Positions 35,201-43,691 are shown, counted from the stretch's first letter. The stretch: DNA of 64,000 nt from Gammaproteobacteria bacterium (GCA_024229935.1 JAAERX010000005.1:1-64000), one strand, 5' to 3'. The notes: a model not told the origin generated them from the sequence alone. Numbers and translations: made by a program.

Positions 35201-35504
35201 TTCCCGTTATCTGGAAGCCTTCAACGTGGTTGAATTCGATTCCTACAACATCTCAGACTGGCGCATTGGCATCATTGCCGACAACTGGGAAGTTACCGGC
35301 TTCATCGACAATGTCTTTGATGATGACACCATCACAACCGGCGGTCCGCAGCCGGGCATCCAGACTGGCAGCTTTGGCTTTGGCTTTCAGGTCTCCCCCA
35401 ACATCTCCGTCAATGCCGGTCCGAAACTGCCCAGCGACACCTACGCTCAGCTGCCGAACCCCCGGACAGCCGGCGTGCGTGCCACCTTTCGCTTCGGCGG
35501 ATAA
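32220..35504 (+). CDS. TonB-dependent outer-membrane receptor
   Basis: The 1094-residue protein has a signal peptide (cleavage near A-L-E-E), a TonB box-like E-E-I-T-V-T-A-R, a plug domain containing I-R-G-L-S-P and V-E-R-I-E-I-V-K-G-P-Q-S-A-L-Y-G-R, and a long beta-barrel ending in an aromatic residue followed by G-G. It is larger than most receptors (700-900), with extended loops containing many Asp, Asn and paired Cys. The type resembles receptors for iron complexes or for complex carbon compounds in aquatic gammaproteobacteria; the substrate is not known. The 209-base upstream gap shows no Fur box or cobalamin riboswitch that I can recognise. Confidence 0.93.
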   Translation: MRKLTLTVGSALGVAITGSLVALTPQTGYTQALEEITVTARKTSESLQEIPLAITALGEDEITRLGINDLSKITQQDTSVQFDEGFTPSDTRITIRGLSPTRGRPNAATMVDGIDLTSEAVSNAGGSTLINPRLIDVERIEIVKGPQSALYGRSAFAGALQYITKDPSDVLSGEINIDANTEDAQDIRGNVSIPLTNTLGVLINGSAWDARGSYRNTATGDYVGGGDGLGGSITFKWEPTDSMSFKWRTEYSDDNFDVAPQTNLHNLNTLVDLGTSGGLDPSVSNLAPLSSNCVGSTGVSAFGVPNEGPVGTAGPLDNYDCSNGYALNKIFQGLGTETWDNGLAQPGRYDVNDDSLRNQYNKQVTSLYVGTMPDGDDLKVTAMPNYQFGRGATDPANAEDYNGVEKDVFRTSLVAEWAINDNIVLNSYTGYVDATVHESLDLGKYFIDECGSDGQSLLNPALYPNPIGAGSYGQAILDNNPNANLDQFAPCLTSNGPDGIHDGTNSFVQNSRNDTTQFSQEFRVSWDLNDSVNITNGLLYWKEEVDQLSHNSTTIIGGPECYIGYSQADGDTTTNPFAGAFVGLGDLKDRCTNSGLAAAHWNQFTYQGRLDQGGDTTSRNTDHYSWYGSIDYGITDKLNVRLEARFTREDNSIRSLVQDPCFTAGLKPGDAGCSTTPPAGAPPESGAGGQPTGPSAVLICGQVGGCDSLGIVPVLATTDNPQTAGSRTPALGYTYTREVAYGTNSYWDYGYQPMPGNMQSLEKTDRFWAPKATVEYFWNDDVMTYFSWSRGIKPGGFSLLTSGAFGLDANLDGNYDEIDYDSERLDVWEIGAKTTLFDGRVRLNGAAFYQDFKDKQVTVQAVVADTVGTKVENISGSEIRGLELDGTWQITENWRISGGYTYLDSEYTDYDLITRSPGDVARIQLGNGKGCTSIEQIPGSDPTQDASWGCAASFNGNQLERSPKHSFNATLNFSDALLDTGYDWYTEVNTRYQDSRYLEAFNVVEFDSYNISDWRIGIIADNWEVTGFIDNVFDDDTITTGGPQPGIQTGSFGFGFQVSPNISVNAGPKLPSDTYAQLPNPRTAGVRATFRFGG

Positions 35505-35526
35505 GCAAGTTGCTCTAAACTCAAAG

Positions 35527-35552
35527 CCTCCCCCACAAGGGGGAGGTTTTTT
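35527..35552 (+). terminator. Intrinsic terminator after the TonB receptor
   Basis: CCTCCCCC and GGGGGAGG form a perfect eight-base-pair stem on an ACAA loop, followed at once by six T. It starts 23 bases after the receptor stop codon and is the clearest intrinsic terminator in the window. Confidence 0.93.
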
Positions 35553-35669
35553 CTTGGCTGCTATTTGTGTCCCAAGACTGGACTCAGTGTGACATACAGG
35601 GATAATTGGCATCCGGTCTCAGTCATTACTGAACCGGCCAAATCAATAACCATCTTTTGGAGAATACCC

Positions 35670-35975
35670 ATGCCAGCTTACATGGTCGCAATCTGCAATA
35701 TCACCAACTTCAAACCGGAACTAAAAGAATATGCCCAGAAATCTGCTGCGCTATGCCGCGAGCATGGCGGCAAGTATCTGGTACGTGGCAACCCTGTTGA
35801 GAATTATGACGGGGATTTTCTGGAAGGTAAATCAATCATAGTGACTGAGTTCCCATCCATGGATGAGTTGAATGCTTTCATCAAAGGCGATGAATATCAG
35901 AATAACATCAAGCCATTACGCGAGGGCACCGGCGAGTATCACATTGCCTTTTATGAGGCTCCACCAACACCCTGA
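35670..35975 (+). CDS. DUF1330 family protein
   Basis: The 101-residue protein is a small dimeric alpha/beta barrel type domain with the DUF1330 features: Y-M-V-A-I-C-N-I near the start, the central H-G-G-K-Y-L-V-R-G, and V-T-E-F-P-S-M-D-E-L before the end. ATG 35670 is chosen; the longer frame from 35565 runs through the terminator area. A TTTTGGAG site precedes it. The family has no firm function. It is separated from the receptor by the terminator, so it is probably independently transcribed. Confidence 0.85.
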   Translation: MPAYMVAICNITNFKPELKEYAQKSAALCREHGGKYLVRGNPVENYDGDFLEGKSIIVTEFPSMDELNAFIKGDEYQNNIKPLREGTGEYHIAFYEAPPTP

Positions 35976-36031
35976 ACATACCATCAGAGTACTATCAGGC
36001 ACGTCCTTTAATCGATGACAGGGGCATAAGG

Positions 36032-36442
36032 TCAATCCGGAATAATCATAAAGGTTGCCTTTGTCTCAGCAACCAGCTGACCGCTATCAGCCAGATATGC
36101 ACGCCCTGTCATTCTTGCCAGCGGCCCCTTACGACTGAGCAATTCCCCCTCCAATAATATCCGTTGCCCGGTCGGGGCCGGCTCATGAAAACGAATTTCA
36201 CATTTACCTGTATAAGCCCGTTCACCCTGCAAAAAAAGCCAGTTAGCCATGACATCATCCAATAAGCTGAACAGTATGCCGCCGTGTGTAACACCATCAT
36301 AGCCACAGAATTTATCGGATGGGGTATATTCAGCCCGGCATATGCCTGCCTCAATACGAAATAAAATTTGCAGTCCAAACTCATTAGACTGCCCACATAC
36401 AAAGCAGCTATTGCCATCACTACGCATATTTACTTTATTCAC
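36032..36442 (-). CDS. PaaI-type hotdog-fold thioesterase
   Basis: The 136-residue protein has the hotdog thioesterase pattern: C-F-V-C-G near the start, T-H-G-G-I-L-F-S-L-L-D-D-V near residue 55, and a closing strand with V-A-E-T-K-A-T-F. These enzymes hydrolyse acyl-CoA thioesters; the substrate is not predictable. It converges with the DUF1330 gene and is divergent from the HIT gene. Confidence 0.88.
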   Translation of the reverse strand: MNKVNMRSDGNSCFVCGQSNEFGLQILFRIEAGICRAEYTPSDKFCGYDGVTHGGILFSLLDDVMANWLFLQGERAYTGKCEIRFHEPAPTGQRILLEGELLSRKGPLARMTGRAYLADSGQLVAETKATFMIIPD

Positions 36443-36532
36443 ATGTGCTGCCCTCTGTATTTATAGTACGTCTTGTGTAAAGCAGTCTGCCCCAATATGC
36501 TAGCAAACTACATACCTGTACGGAGACCCCAA

Positions 36533-36955
36533 ATGGCATACGATTCAAACAATATCTTTGCCAAAATACTGCGTGACGAAATTCCTGCAATAAAAGTTTA
36601 CGAAGATAAAGAAACACTGGCCTTTATGGATGTCATGCCACAAGCACCAGGTCATACGCTGGTTATTCCCAAGTCAGCTGCTGAGAATCTGTTTGACCTC
36701 AAAATGACTGTCGGTGCCGCTGTACTGGCTACCACACAAAAGGTGGCGGATGCCGTCAGGACGGCCATGCAAGCAGATGGCATTATGCTCAATCAGTTTA
36801 ATGGCCCAGCCGCCGGTCAAACCGTATTTCACTTTCATGTACACATTGTGCCGCGTTTTGATACTGTCCCGTTACGTAAACATCAGGGGAAAATGGAGAG
36901 AACGGAAGTGCTTGAAGGACACGCCACAAAAATCCGGGCTGCTCTTAAATCATAA
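36533..36955 (+). CDS. HIT family (histidine triad) protein
   Basis: The 140-residue protein has the conserved start N-I-F-A-K-I-L-R-D-E-I-P and the histidine-triad motif H-F-H-V-H-I-V-P near residue 105. HIT proteins hydrolyse nucleotide phosphoramidates or dinucleotides. ATG 36533 is preferred over the in-frame 36473 because it begins the conserved domain. It converges on crcB, with only five bases between the stops. Confidence 0.93.
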   Translation: MAYDSNNIFAKILRDEIPAIKVYEDKETLAFMDVMPQAPGHTLVIPKSAAENLFDLKMTVGAAVLATTQKVADAVRTAMQADGIMLNQFNGPAAGQTVFHFHVHIVPRFDTVPLRKHQGKMERTEVLEGHATKIRAALKS

Positions 36956-36960
36956 ACGCA

Positions 36961-37353
36961 CTAAATAAATCGGGCGAGCTGAAAACCCAACCAAGCCGCC
37001 ATAAAACCTGTAACTACCTGTACAACCACATTGAGCAATGCCAGAAATAATCTTGAGTCCTGTACAAACATAAGATTTTCAAAAGCAAATGCTGAGAAAG
37101 TTGTAAAGCCCCCAAGTATTCCTACTATTAAGAACAACCTCAATGCCGGATCTATAGCCTCACGGGTTATTACGATCGCACCTAAAAAGCCTATAAGTAA
37201 ACAACCAATAATATTTACAGTTGCCGTTCCATATGGGAATGGGCTGTTCGGGAAAAGTCGTTGTACATAAGCGGTCGTCACAAAACGCAGGCCGGACCCC
37301 AAGAAACCACCCGCTCCAACAATTAGAAATTCTGTAAATAAAACCCTATCCAT
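36961..37353 (-). CDS. crcB: Fluoride channel CrcB/FluC
   Basis: The 130-residue protein has four membrane segments and the family marks G-G-F-L-G-S-G-L-R near residue 15, Y-G-T-A-T-V-N-I-I-G-C near residue 41, and G-I-L-G-G-F-T-T-F-S-A-F near residue 78. Dimers of this protein export fluoride passively. No fluoride-riboswitch pattern is visible in the 100 bases upstream. Confidence 0.95.
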   Translation of the reverse strand: MDRVLFTEFLIVGAGGFLGSGLRFVTTAYVQRLFPNSPFPYGTATVNIIGCLLIGFLGAIVITREAIDPALRLFLIVGILGGFTTFSAFAFENLMFVQDSRLFLALLNVVVQVVTGFMAAWLGFQLARFI

Positions 37354-37454
37354 GCATACCTACCTAAACTTAATTACTAGCAACTCGTTTAAAAACAGAT
37401 GGTTACCTTAACTCTCTACCCGTCTGCACTCTATTTTTATCATGGCTGGATACT

Positions 37455-38303
37455 TTAATATTGCTCATTAGTAAGCTTTACCAGAGATGATTGATACGTA
37501 AGAGAGTCAGTTTTGCTTTCTACACTTCGCTGTTCCTGAAATTCCATAATTTTTGAGACAGGCACCAACCTAAAACCCTGCTCAGCCAGTAAAGGAATTT
37601 CCTTTTCCAGATAGTCCAAGGTAACCGTGTAAGGGTGGCCTATAGCAATTGCAAACCCATCCTCTTTTGCCTCTTTTTTAAGTTGCGCAAATGCTATCGC
37701 TATAGAGCTTGCAGATTTTTCATTATCCAAAAATACATTTCGTCTTGCTGTAGGTACGCCGTTCTCCAGAGCCATCTCAAATGCAATACTGGATGCTGTT
37801 GTATAACTATCAATAAAATATAAATTGCCGCGCCTGCTTAACTCGTTCATTAACCATTCCATATGACCAGGATGGCGGGTTATCAAACTACCCATATGAT
37901 TATTAACGCCAACTGTGTGTGGCACAGCATTAAGATCAGTGGTAAGAATCTGCCGCATATTGCTTTGGCTGGTATCAAGGTTTATTTCACCAGGAACAGC
38001 ATGGAGACCCATTTCTACAGGCTGCATTGGCAAATGAAGCATGACTTCCTTGCCTGCGGCGTATGCTGCTTCTGCAAGGAAGCGAGCATACGCTGTATGA
38101 GGCATTAATGAACATACCACCGGACCGGGCAATGCAATAACTCGTTGACCAGGCTCTTTCTGATTACCCAGGTCATCAATAATAATGGCGATAAGTGGCT
38201 GTGTATCAGTAAACTCTGCGCCGTGTGCAACGTTTGCTATAGCAAGGCTGCTTATTAACAAGCCTATTACTGCCAGTCCATTTTTTGTAGCATTGATCAT
38301 CAT
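37455..38303 (-). CDS. Divergent polysaccharide deacetylase family protein (YibQ type)
   Basis: The 282-residue protein has a signal peptide (hydrophobic stretch about residues 12-28) and a divergent polysaccharide deacetylase domain starting I-A-I-I-I-D-D-L-G-N near residue 38, with N-N-H-M-G-S and Y-F-I-D-S-Y-T-T later. It is probably periplasmic. In many gammaproteobacteria it follows ctpA and envC, as here on the minus strand, which suggests a cell-envelope role; no activity is established. Confidence 0.9.
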   Translation of the reverse strand: MMINATKNGLAVIGLLISSLAIANVAHGAEFTDTQPLIAIIIDDLGNQKEPGQRVIALPGPVVCSLMPHTAYARFLAEAAYAAGKEVMLHLPMQPVEMGLHAVPGEINLDTSQSNMRQILTTDLNAVPHTVGVNNHMGSLITRHPGHMEWLMNELSRRGNLYFIDSYTTASSIAFEMALENGVPTARRNVFLDNEKSASSIAIAFAQLKKEAKEDGFAIAIGHPYTVTLDYLEKEIPLLAEQGFRLVPVSKIMEFQEQRSVESKTDSLTYQSSLVKLTNEQY

Positions 38304-38366
38304 ACATACCCCATCCCTGGGATTTCTGGCATCTCTTGAAAGGCTCCATCCATGGGCCCAATAACG

Positions 38367-39641
38367 TCACTGAGTCTTTACACTAATCCGGGTTGCCGCA
38401 CTTTTTATAATGTTGCCTTTCTTCAGTACTGCAAGAGCTTTACGTAATTGTGTGTCCCCTTGCAATAACGCTGCTCCTGGGTCCGTCTGATGTGCCGTTA
38501 TACTCGCCAGCAGATCAAGCGTTGGGTCAGACTGTATAGCCACATCAGGTGTAATACCGCGACCATGTATGGACGCGCCGCTGGGGGTGAAATAACGCGA
38601 AGTAGTAAGTTTTATAGCCCTACCATTTGACAGCGGCATAACAGTTTGCACTGAGCCCTTACCAAAAGTCGGTACGCCAACTATAGTGGCACGATCATTA
38701 TCCTGTAATGCGCCAGCTACAATCTCAGACGAAGACGCCGAGCCGCCATTTACCAGGACTACAATTTGAACACCATCAAGGATATCGCCATCATGAGCCA
38801 TATGTGAAAAACTGGCATCGGGACCACGGCCGCTGGCTGACATAATCAATCCTTCATCAAGAAATTCATCTGATACATCTATAGCGGCATCAAGCACACC
38901 GCCCGGGTTATTGCGCAGATCAATTACAACCCCCCGAAGCAGATTGTTACTTTTATGGCGTAATTGTCGTATCGCCTTGCGGGTATCTTTAGGTGTGGTA
39001 TCGCTAAAATGGGTAATGCGAACATAACCGTAATTGTCTTCCAGCAATTCATGTCGTACGCTTTTTACCTGTACATTATTACGAGTTAGTTTGTACTCAA
39101 TAGGTTCAGACTCAGGTTCACGCAAGACAGCTATTACTACATTTGTACCCGGCTCACCGCGCATATGATTGATCGCTTCACTAAAATTATCTTCATCAAG
39201 GGTTATCCCATCAATCTCAACAATAATATCCCCAGAACTCAAACCCGCCTTTTCTGCCGGTGTGCCCTCTATTGCTGCAACAACAACAACTACCCCATTC
39301 TCCATATGTACTTCCAGGCCAACACCAGAATAATTGCCCGTAGTTGAAATTCGCACCTCTTCATATTCAGCACTGTTTAAAAACTGTGAGTGGGGATCAA
39401 GATCGGTAACCATGCCGCGAACGGCACTTTCTATGAGTACAGAATCATCAACCGACTCAACGTACTCCAGCCGAACACGCTCCAGAACTTCTGCCAGTAG
39501 CCGCGCATCATCCCAAGGCAGGGCTTCTTCACGTGGCCCTTTTTGAGCAAAAACACCACTGCCAAGTGATAGCACCAAGCCCAGAAAGACTCCGGCAAGT
39601 AGCAATAATAATTTTTTAGATTGGGAAGCCATATGAAACAT
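38367..39641 (-). CDS. ctpA: S41 family C-terminal processing peptidase
   Basis: The 424-residue periplasmic protease has a signal peptide, a PDZ domain (about residues 95-175, with G-V-G-L-E-V), and the S41 catalytic region with N-G-G-S-A-S-S-S-E-I (serine) and F-G-K-G-S-V-Q (lysine). It trims or degrades exported proteins, often regulators of cell-wall hydrolases. Starts at 39641 and 39632 are both possible. Its place between envC and the deacetylase gene is conserved in gammaproteobacteria. Confidence 0.93.
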   Translation of the reverse strand: MFHMASQSKKLLLLLAGVFLGLVLSLGSGVFAQKGPREEALPWDDARLLAEVLERVRLEYVESVDDSVLIESAVRGMVTDLDPHSQFLNSAEYEEVRISTTGNYSGVGLEVHMENGVVVVVAAIEGTPAEKAGLSSGDIIVEIDGITLDEDNFSEAINHMRGEPGTNVVIAVLREPESEPIEYKLTRNNVQVKSVRHELLEDNYGYVRITHFSDTTPKDTRKAIRQLRHKSNNLLRGVVIDLRNNPGGVLDAAIDVSDEFLDEGLIMSASGRGPDASFSHMAHDGDILDGVQIVVLVNGGSASSSEIVAGALQDNDRATIVGVPTFGKGSVQTVMPLSNGRAIKLTTSRYFTPSGASIHGRGITPDVAIQSDPTLDLLASITAHQTDPGAALLQGDTQLRKALAVLKKGNIIKSAATRISVKTQ

Positions 39642-39806
39642 CTACAGATCACTATCTATAAGCTGCTAAAACTAAGTTCAAATATCACCTTAGCATAGGG
39701 TTAATACGCCATAAAACAGCGTAAGTCCCCATTTTTACAGGTGTTTCATAAATTATGATGCGTTGCAATGAAGAATTAAGTAGGGTTATAGCCATATGGA
39801 CAATGG

Positions 39807-40964
39807 CTAATGCATCCACTTGCCCGGATTGACGGGCTCACCGTTTTTACGGATCTCAAAATACAGTCCTGCAGCTGCACGGCCACCACTATCACCAACA
39901 TGGGCAACCGTTTCATCCGGAGCGACCCAGTCACCTACCTCCTTCAAGAGGTCCTGATTATGGCCATACAAACTCATGTAACCATCACCGTGCTCAATAA
40001 TTATCAGCAAGCCCATACCATCAAGCCAATCTGAAAAGACCACGCGACCATGGTAAACCGCCCTTACATTGCTACCTGCAGGTGCATCCAGCAAGACCCC
40101 CTGCCATTTCAAACGGCCATCTGCACGTGACTGACCAAAACGCTTGATAACTTTACCCTTTACTGGCCAGCGTAGTTGTGATGTCTGCCCAGCAAAGGGC
40201 TCTGCATCCACATTTGGCATTGCCGGCAAGACCCGGGCCAGTGCTGCTACAAGTTCACTTAGGTCTTTAGCCTGTGCCTGCAATCGATTTATTTCTGTAT
40301 CTTTGCTAGCAATATCCTTATTAATTTTTGCAACCAAGCGGGCTCGCTCCCCACGCGTATCTGCAATTTCTTCAAGCTGATTACTTGTATCAGACTCAAG
40401 CTTCAGCAAATCACGTGCTTCACGCTCGATATATTTCCGGGTTTTTTCCAGCTCAAGTAATAACAATCGTAAATTGGCAATTGTGCTGCTACGCTGCCGT
40501 GACATATAACCGTAATATGCCATTCGGCGACCCAAAGAGCTGGGGTCTTGTTGACTGAGTGCCACACGCATCCATTCTTCACTGCCATTAATATAGGCAA
40601 CCCGCAGTTGTTGCCCCAAGGCAGCACGCTCCGTCTCCAGGTCTGACTCCTGCCGGATAAGTTGTTGCTCCAGTTCACCTTGCCGTGTACGAGTTGCATC
40701 CAACTGTTTACGCGTCTGAGCCAATTCACGACGTGCCTTTTGCTCTTCTTGCTCAACCTTTGCCAGTGCTTTTTCCGCTCTGGAACGGCGCCGGCCATCA
40801 TCCTCAATTTCCTTGCGCAGGCCCTCAATACGCCCACGTACCTGCTCAAGCTCAGCATTGGCCTGTGCACGGGTAGGCTCAGCATTTACCATGGGTACAA
40901 GAGCACAGATCAGGCACATGACCATCAGGGAGACTGTCAAAGGATGAGGTAACAAGTGCAGCAT
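39807..40964 (-). CDS. envC: Murein hydrolase activator EnvC
   Basis: The 385-residue protein has a signal peptide, a long coiled-coil (about residues 30-250, rich in E, Q, R and K) and a C-terminal LytM/M23 domain. In active M23 enzymes the last metal ligands read H-x-H; here the position reads L-Y-F-E-I-R, so the domain lacks a ligand and acts as an activator of amidases during division. The start is placed at 40964, which gives the signal peptide; the longer frame to 41057 has none. The rhodanese gene is divergent 102 bases away. Confidence 0.92.
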   Translation of the reverse strand: MLHLLPHPLTVSLMVMCLICALVPMVNAEPTRAQANAELEQVRGRIEGLRKEIEDDGRRRSRAEKALAKVEQEEQKARRELAQTRKQLDATRTRQGELEQQLIRQESDLETERAALGQQLRVAYINGSEEWMRVALSQQDPSSLGRRMAYYGYMSRQRSSTIANLRLLLLELEKTRKYIEREARDLLKLESDTSNQLEEIADTRGERARLVAKINKDIASKDTEINRLQAQAKDLSELVAALARVLPAMPNVDAEPFAGQTSQLRWPVKGKVIKRFGQSRADGRLKWQGVLLDAPAGSNVRAVYHGRVVFSDWLDGMGLLIIIEHGDGYMSLYGHNQDLLKEVGDWVAPDETVAHVGDSGGRAAAGLYFEIRKNGEPVNPGKWMH

Positions 40965-41066
40965 TGTGCCTGAGTGTAGGGCATTCAGCTGCTGCTGGCG
41001 ATACGCCTGTCCCACCCAAAGCGTACAGACAGGGTATAATCCGCGCCCATTGTTCAAGGAGCACCC

Positions 41067-41504
41067 ATGCAGGAACTAGCCGAATTTTCCAATCAGCACA
41101 TTTTACTTGTAGCCGGTCTTGTGGCCAGTGCCTTTGCCGTCATTTTTTATGAGCTAAAAATGAAAGCAGGGAGTGTTGGTAGCCTTAATACAGCCATGGC
41201 TATCCGCCTGATTAACACTGGCATGGCCATTGTTGATATTCGTACTGCTAAACAGTTTGCCGAAAACCATATTGTTAATGCCAAAAATATACCTGAGGCT
41301 GAATTACTAAAGTCACCCTCATCTTTGGACAAACACAAAAAGGGCACATTATTAATATGTGATACTGGCTCACGCAGTAGCGCCTGTGCTGGGCGCTTAC
41401 GTAAAGACGGTAGCGAAAAAGTCTTCAGCATCAAAGGGGGCATGCTGGCATGGCAACAAGACAACCTGCCTGTTGTTAGCAAGGCCCCAACCGGGGATTC
41501 CTGA
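41067..41504 (+). CDS. Rhodanese-domain membrane protein (YibN type)
   Basis: The 145-residue protein has one N-terminal membrane segment (about residues 9-27) and a rhodanese domain with V-D-I-R-T-A-K-Q-F near residue 54 and the active-site loop I-C-D-T-G-S-R-S near residue 95. Rhodaneses move sulfane sulfur. grxC follows after two bases, then secB and gpsA: the standard gammaproteobacterial order. Confidence 0.92.
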   Translation: MQELAEFSNQHILLVAGLVASAFAVIFYELKMKAGSVGSLNTAMAIRLINTGMAIVDIRTAKQFAENHIVNAKNIPEAELLKSPSSLDKHKKGTLLICDTGSRSSACAGRLRKDGSEKVFSIKGGMLAWQQDNLPVVSKAPTGDS

Positions 41505-41506
41505 CC

Positions 41507-41776
41507 ATGGCCAAAGTGATCATGTACACCACACCCTGGTGTGGCTATTGTTCGGCTGCCCGCACCTTACTGCAATCTAAAAACATTGAATTTGAAGAAA
41601 TAGATGTAGGTAGAGATAGCGAACTTCGTCAGAAAATGACAGATAAAAGTAATGGCACCACAGTGCCACAAATTTTTATTAATGGACAACCCATTGGTGG
41701 CTACACTGATATGGCCGCAATGAATGAACAAGGTAAACTGGATGAGTTGTTGGCTCAGGATGCCCCCTCCCAATAG
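41507..41776 (+). CDS. grxC: Glutaredoxin 3
   Basis: The 89-residue protein has the dithiol site C12-G-Y-C15, the cis-proline T-V-P-Q-I-F and the G-G-Y-T-D-M glutathione-binding region. It reduces disulfides with glutathione in the cytoplasm. The usual length is 80-90. secB follows after 12 bases. Confidence 0.97.
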   Translation: MAKVIMYTTPWCGYCSAARTLLQSKNIEFEEIDVGRDSELRQKMTDKSNGTTVPQIFINGQPIGGYTDMAAMNEQGKLDELLAQDAPSQ

Positions 41777-41788
41777 AGACAGCGCTTC

Positions 41789-42277
41789 ATGAATACAGAC
41801 ACAACAACAAAACTTTCAAATGGAAATGGTGACAGCCATAATGCTGAAGAGCGGGCATTCCTCTTACAACAACTCTATGTAAAGGATTTATCCTTTGAGG
41901 CGCCCAATACCCCAGAAATTTTTAAGGCCGGTACTATTGAACCGGAAACAGAGTTGAATATCCGGAATTCACACTCCGGCATAGGTGAGAGCCTTTATGA
42001 GGTAGTACTGCACATCAGTGTTCATGCTAAAAAAGCGGATGACACCATATTTCTAACAGAACTTGATCAGGCAGGCATCTTCCAAATTAAAGGTTATAAA
42101 CCTGAGGAAGTGACTATACTTCTTGGCACACAATGTCCTGCCACCCTGTTTCCTTATGCCAGGGAAGCCATTTCTTCTCTTGTTGGCAAAGGCGGTTTTC
42201 CGCCACTCATACTGCAACCCATAAATTTCGATATGCTCTATGCGAGAGCACGTGATCAACAGGTAGGGCATGCCTGA
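41789..42277 (+). CDS. secB: Protein-export chaperone SecB
   Basis: The 162-residue protein has the SecB pattern: Y-V-K-D-L-S-F-E-A-P-N near residue 30, the strand Y-E-V-V-L-H-I-S-V-H-A, and the late G-F-P-P-L-I-L-Q-P-I-N-F-D segment. The tetramer keeps secretory proteins unfolded and delivers them to SecA. It sits 12 bases before the GTG start of gpsA. Confidence 0.97.
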   Translation: MNTDTTTKLSNGNGDSHNAEERAFLLQQLYVKDLSFEAPNTPEIFKAGTIEPETELNIRNSHSGIGESLYEVVLHISVHAKKADDTIFLTELDQAGIFQIKGYKPEEVTILLGTQCPATLFPYAREAISSLVGKGGFPPLILQPINFDMLYARARDQQVGHA

Positions 42278-42289
42278 ATAGGGGTAATT

Positions 42290-43294
42290 GTGAAGACAGC
42301 TACAGAAATTGGTGTTATTGGTGCCGGCTCATGGGGAACAGCACTGACTATACAGCTAGGACGTGCAGGGCAAAAACCAACGCTATGGGGTCGTGAACCA
42401 GAAGTCATAGCGTCACTTAACAATGAACGCTGTAACTCAGTATTTCTACCCAACATTCCATTACCTGATTCTGTACAGATCAATGCCAGTCTCGATGAAG
42501 TCATCCGCACTCACCGTGATCTGCTGATTTGTGTTCCCAGTCATGTTTTTCGGTCTCTACTGGAAAAAATTCAACCCAATATGCAGAACAATGCCCGCAT
42601 CGCCTGGGCTACTAAAGGCTTTGAGCTTAGTACAGGTAAGCTGCCACATGAAGTTGCACATGAAATACTGGGCCTGGAAATTCCTCTGGCTGTAGTTTCC
42701 GGGCCTACTTTTGCCACTGAAGTAGGACTGGGCCTGCCTACTGCCATGACCGTGGCTGCCAATAATGCTGATTATGCAGATGAACTGGCATGGCGATTTT
42801 CTGATCAGAATTTTCGCGCCTACACCTCTACCGACATGATTGGCGTAGAAGTTGGTGGTGCCGTTAAGAATGTGCTGGCTATTGCTACCGGCCTTGCCGA
42901 CGGGCTGGGCTTTGGTGCAAATTCACGTGTAGCCCTGATTACACGCGGTCTCGCTGAGCTCACCCGGCTGGGGGTGGCTCTGGGCGGCTCTACTGATACT
43001 TTTATGGGCCTGTCAGGCATGGGTGATTTAGTTTTAACCTGCACAGATGATCAATCACGCAACCGGCGTATGGGGCTGGCTCTGGCAAAAGGCAAATCTG
43101 TAGAAGAAACTGCCAAAGAGATTGGTCAGGTTGTTGAGGGCGTCAAGGCTGCTGCAGCTGTCCATACAGCTGCACAGAAACACAACGTTGAGATGCCTAT
43201 CTGTGAGCAGGTTTACAAACTGCTTTATACAGGCATTACGGTACAGGATGCGATCGAAGCACTGATGCAGCGGGAAGTTAAGTCAGAGGCTTGA
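42290..43294 (+). CDS. gpsA: Glycerol-3-phosphate dehydrogenase [NAD(P)+]
   Basis: The 334-residue enzyme begins with a Rossmann loop G11-A-G-S-W-G16, contains the catalytic Lys region E-V-G-G-A-V-K-N-V near residue 185 and G-L-S-G-M-G-D-L-V-L-T later. It reduces dihydroxyacetone phosphate to sn-glycerol 3-phosphate for phospholipid synthesis. The start is GTG 42290 with a short G-rich site upstream. Confidence 0.97.
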   Translation: MKTATEIGVIGAGSWGTALTIQLGRAGQKPTLWGREPEVIASLNNERCNSVFLPNIPLPDSVQINASLDEVIRTHRDLLICVPSHVFRSLLEKIQPNMQNNARIAWATKGFELSTGKLPHEVAHEILGLEIPLAVVSGPTFATEVGLGLPTAMTVAANNADYADELAWRFSDQNFRAYTSTDMIGVEVGGAVKNVLAIATGLADGLGFGANSRVALITRGLAELTRLGVALGGSTDTFMGLSGMGDLVLTCTDDQSRNRRMGLALAKGKSVEETAKEIGQVVEGVKAAAAVHTAAQKHNVEMPICEQVYKLLYTGITVQDAIEALMQREVKSEA

Positions 43295-43314
43295 GCACAT
43301 TTATCCTGCCCAAT

Positions 43315-43352
43315 AAAAAACAGCGCAAGGTCGTCCCTGACCAAAAACGCTG
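43315..43352 (-). terminator. Intrinsic terminator for the minus-strand trmL/hemolysin III series
   Basis: Read on the minus strand, CAGCG (from 43352) pairs with CGCTG (to 43321), with an inner GGTC/GACC stem and internal bulges, and six T follow immediately (43320-43315). It lies about 120 bases downstream of the small membrane gene ending at 43473. Confidence 0.7.
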
Positions 43353-43472
43353 CCAATGGTAGTTTGCAATACTAGGACAAGACAAAATGTGACAGACATC
43401 ACATTTTAGGATGTCTTCATCCGCCAGCAGTTAAAACAGCCAAAACCTACTTGCCGGATTCTCTACGTAATC

Positions 43473-43691
43473 TTAAGCATTGCTTAAACCAACCCCCACC
43501 AGAACTAACCCAGCAATAAGCAAGCCAATACCGATTATTCCGCACCGGTACTCCAATTTAAGCTTCTTATGGTCCGCATCTTTTGACTGAACAACCCAGA
43601 AACGACCGCTTTCTGAAATACGTTTTACTGCAAGCAACATTAAGCCTGCCAAAACAGCACTAAAACCTACGATAGCAATGAGTACATACAT
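43473..43691 (-). CDS. Small two-helix membrane protein, unknown function
   Basis: The 72-residue protein has membrane segments at about residues 2-21 and 51-69 separated by a charged loop containing Q-S-K-D-A-D-H-K-K-L. ATG at 43691 is chosen; the longer frame to 43763 adds a stretch without membrane or signal character and would almost touch the neighbouring gene. It follows the hemolysin III-like gene on the same strand. I do not recognise a family. Confidence 0.6.
   Translation of the reverse strand: MYVLIAIVGFSAVLAGLMLLAVKRISESGRFWVVQSKDADHKKLKLEYRCGIIGIGLLIAGLVLVGVGLSNA

Noticed and set aside
37354-37454. Fluoride riboswitch upstream of crcB
   Set aside because: I looked for the conserved fluoride-riboswitch pattern on the minus strand and did not see it.
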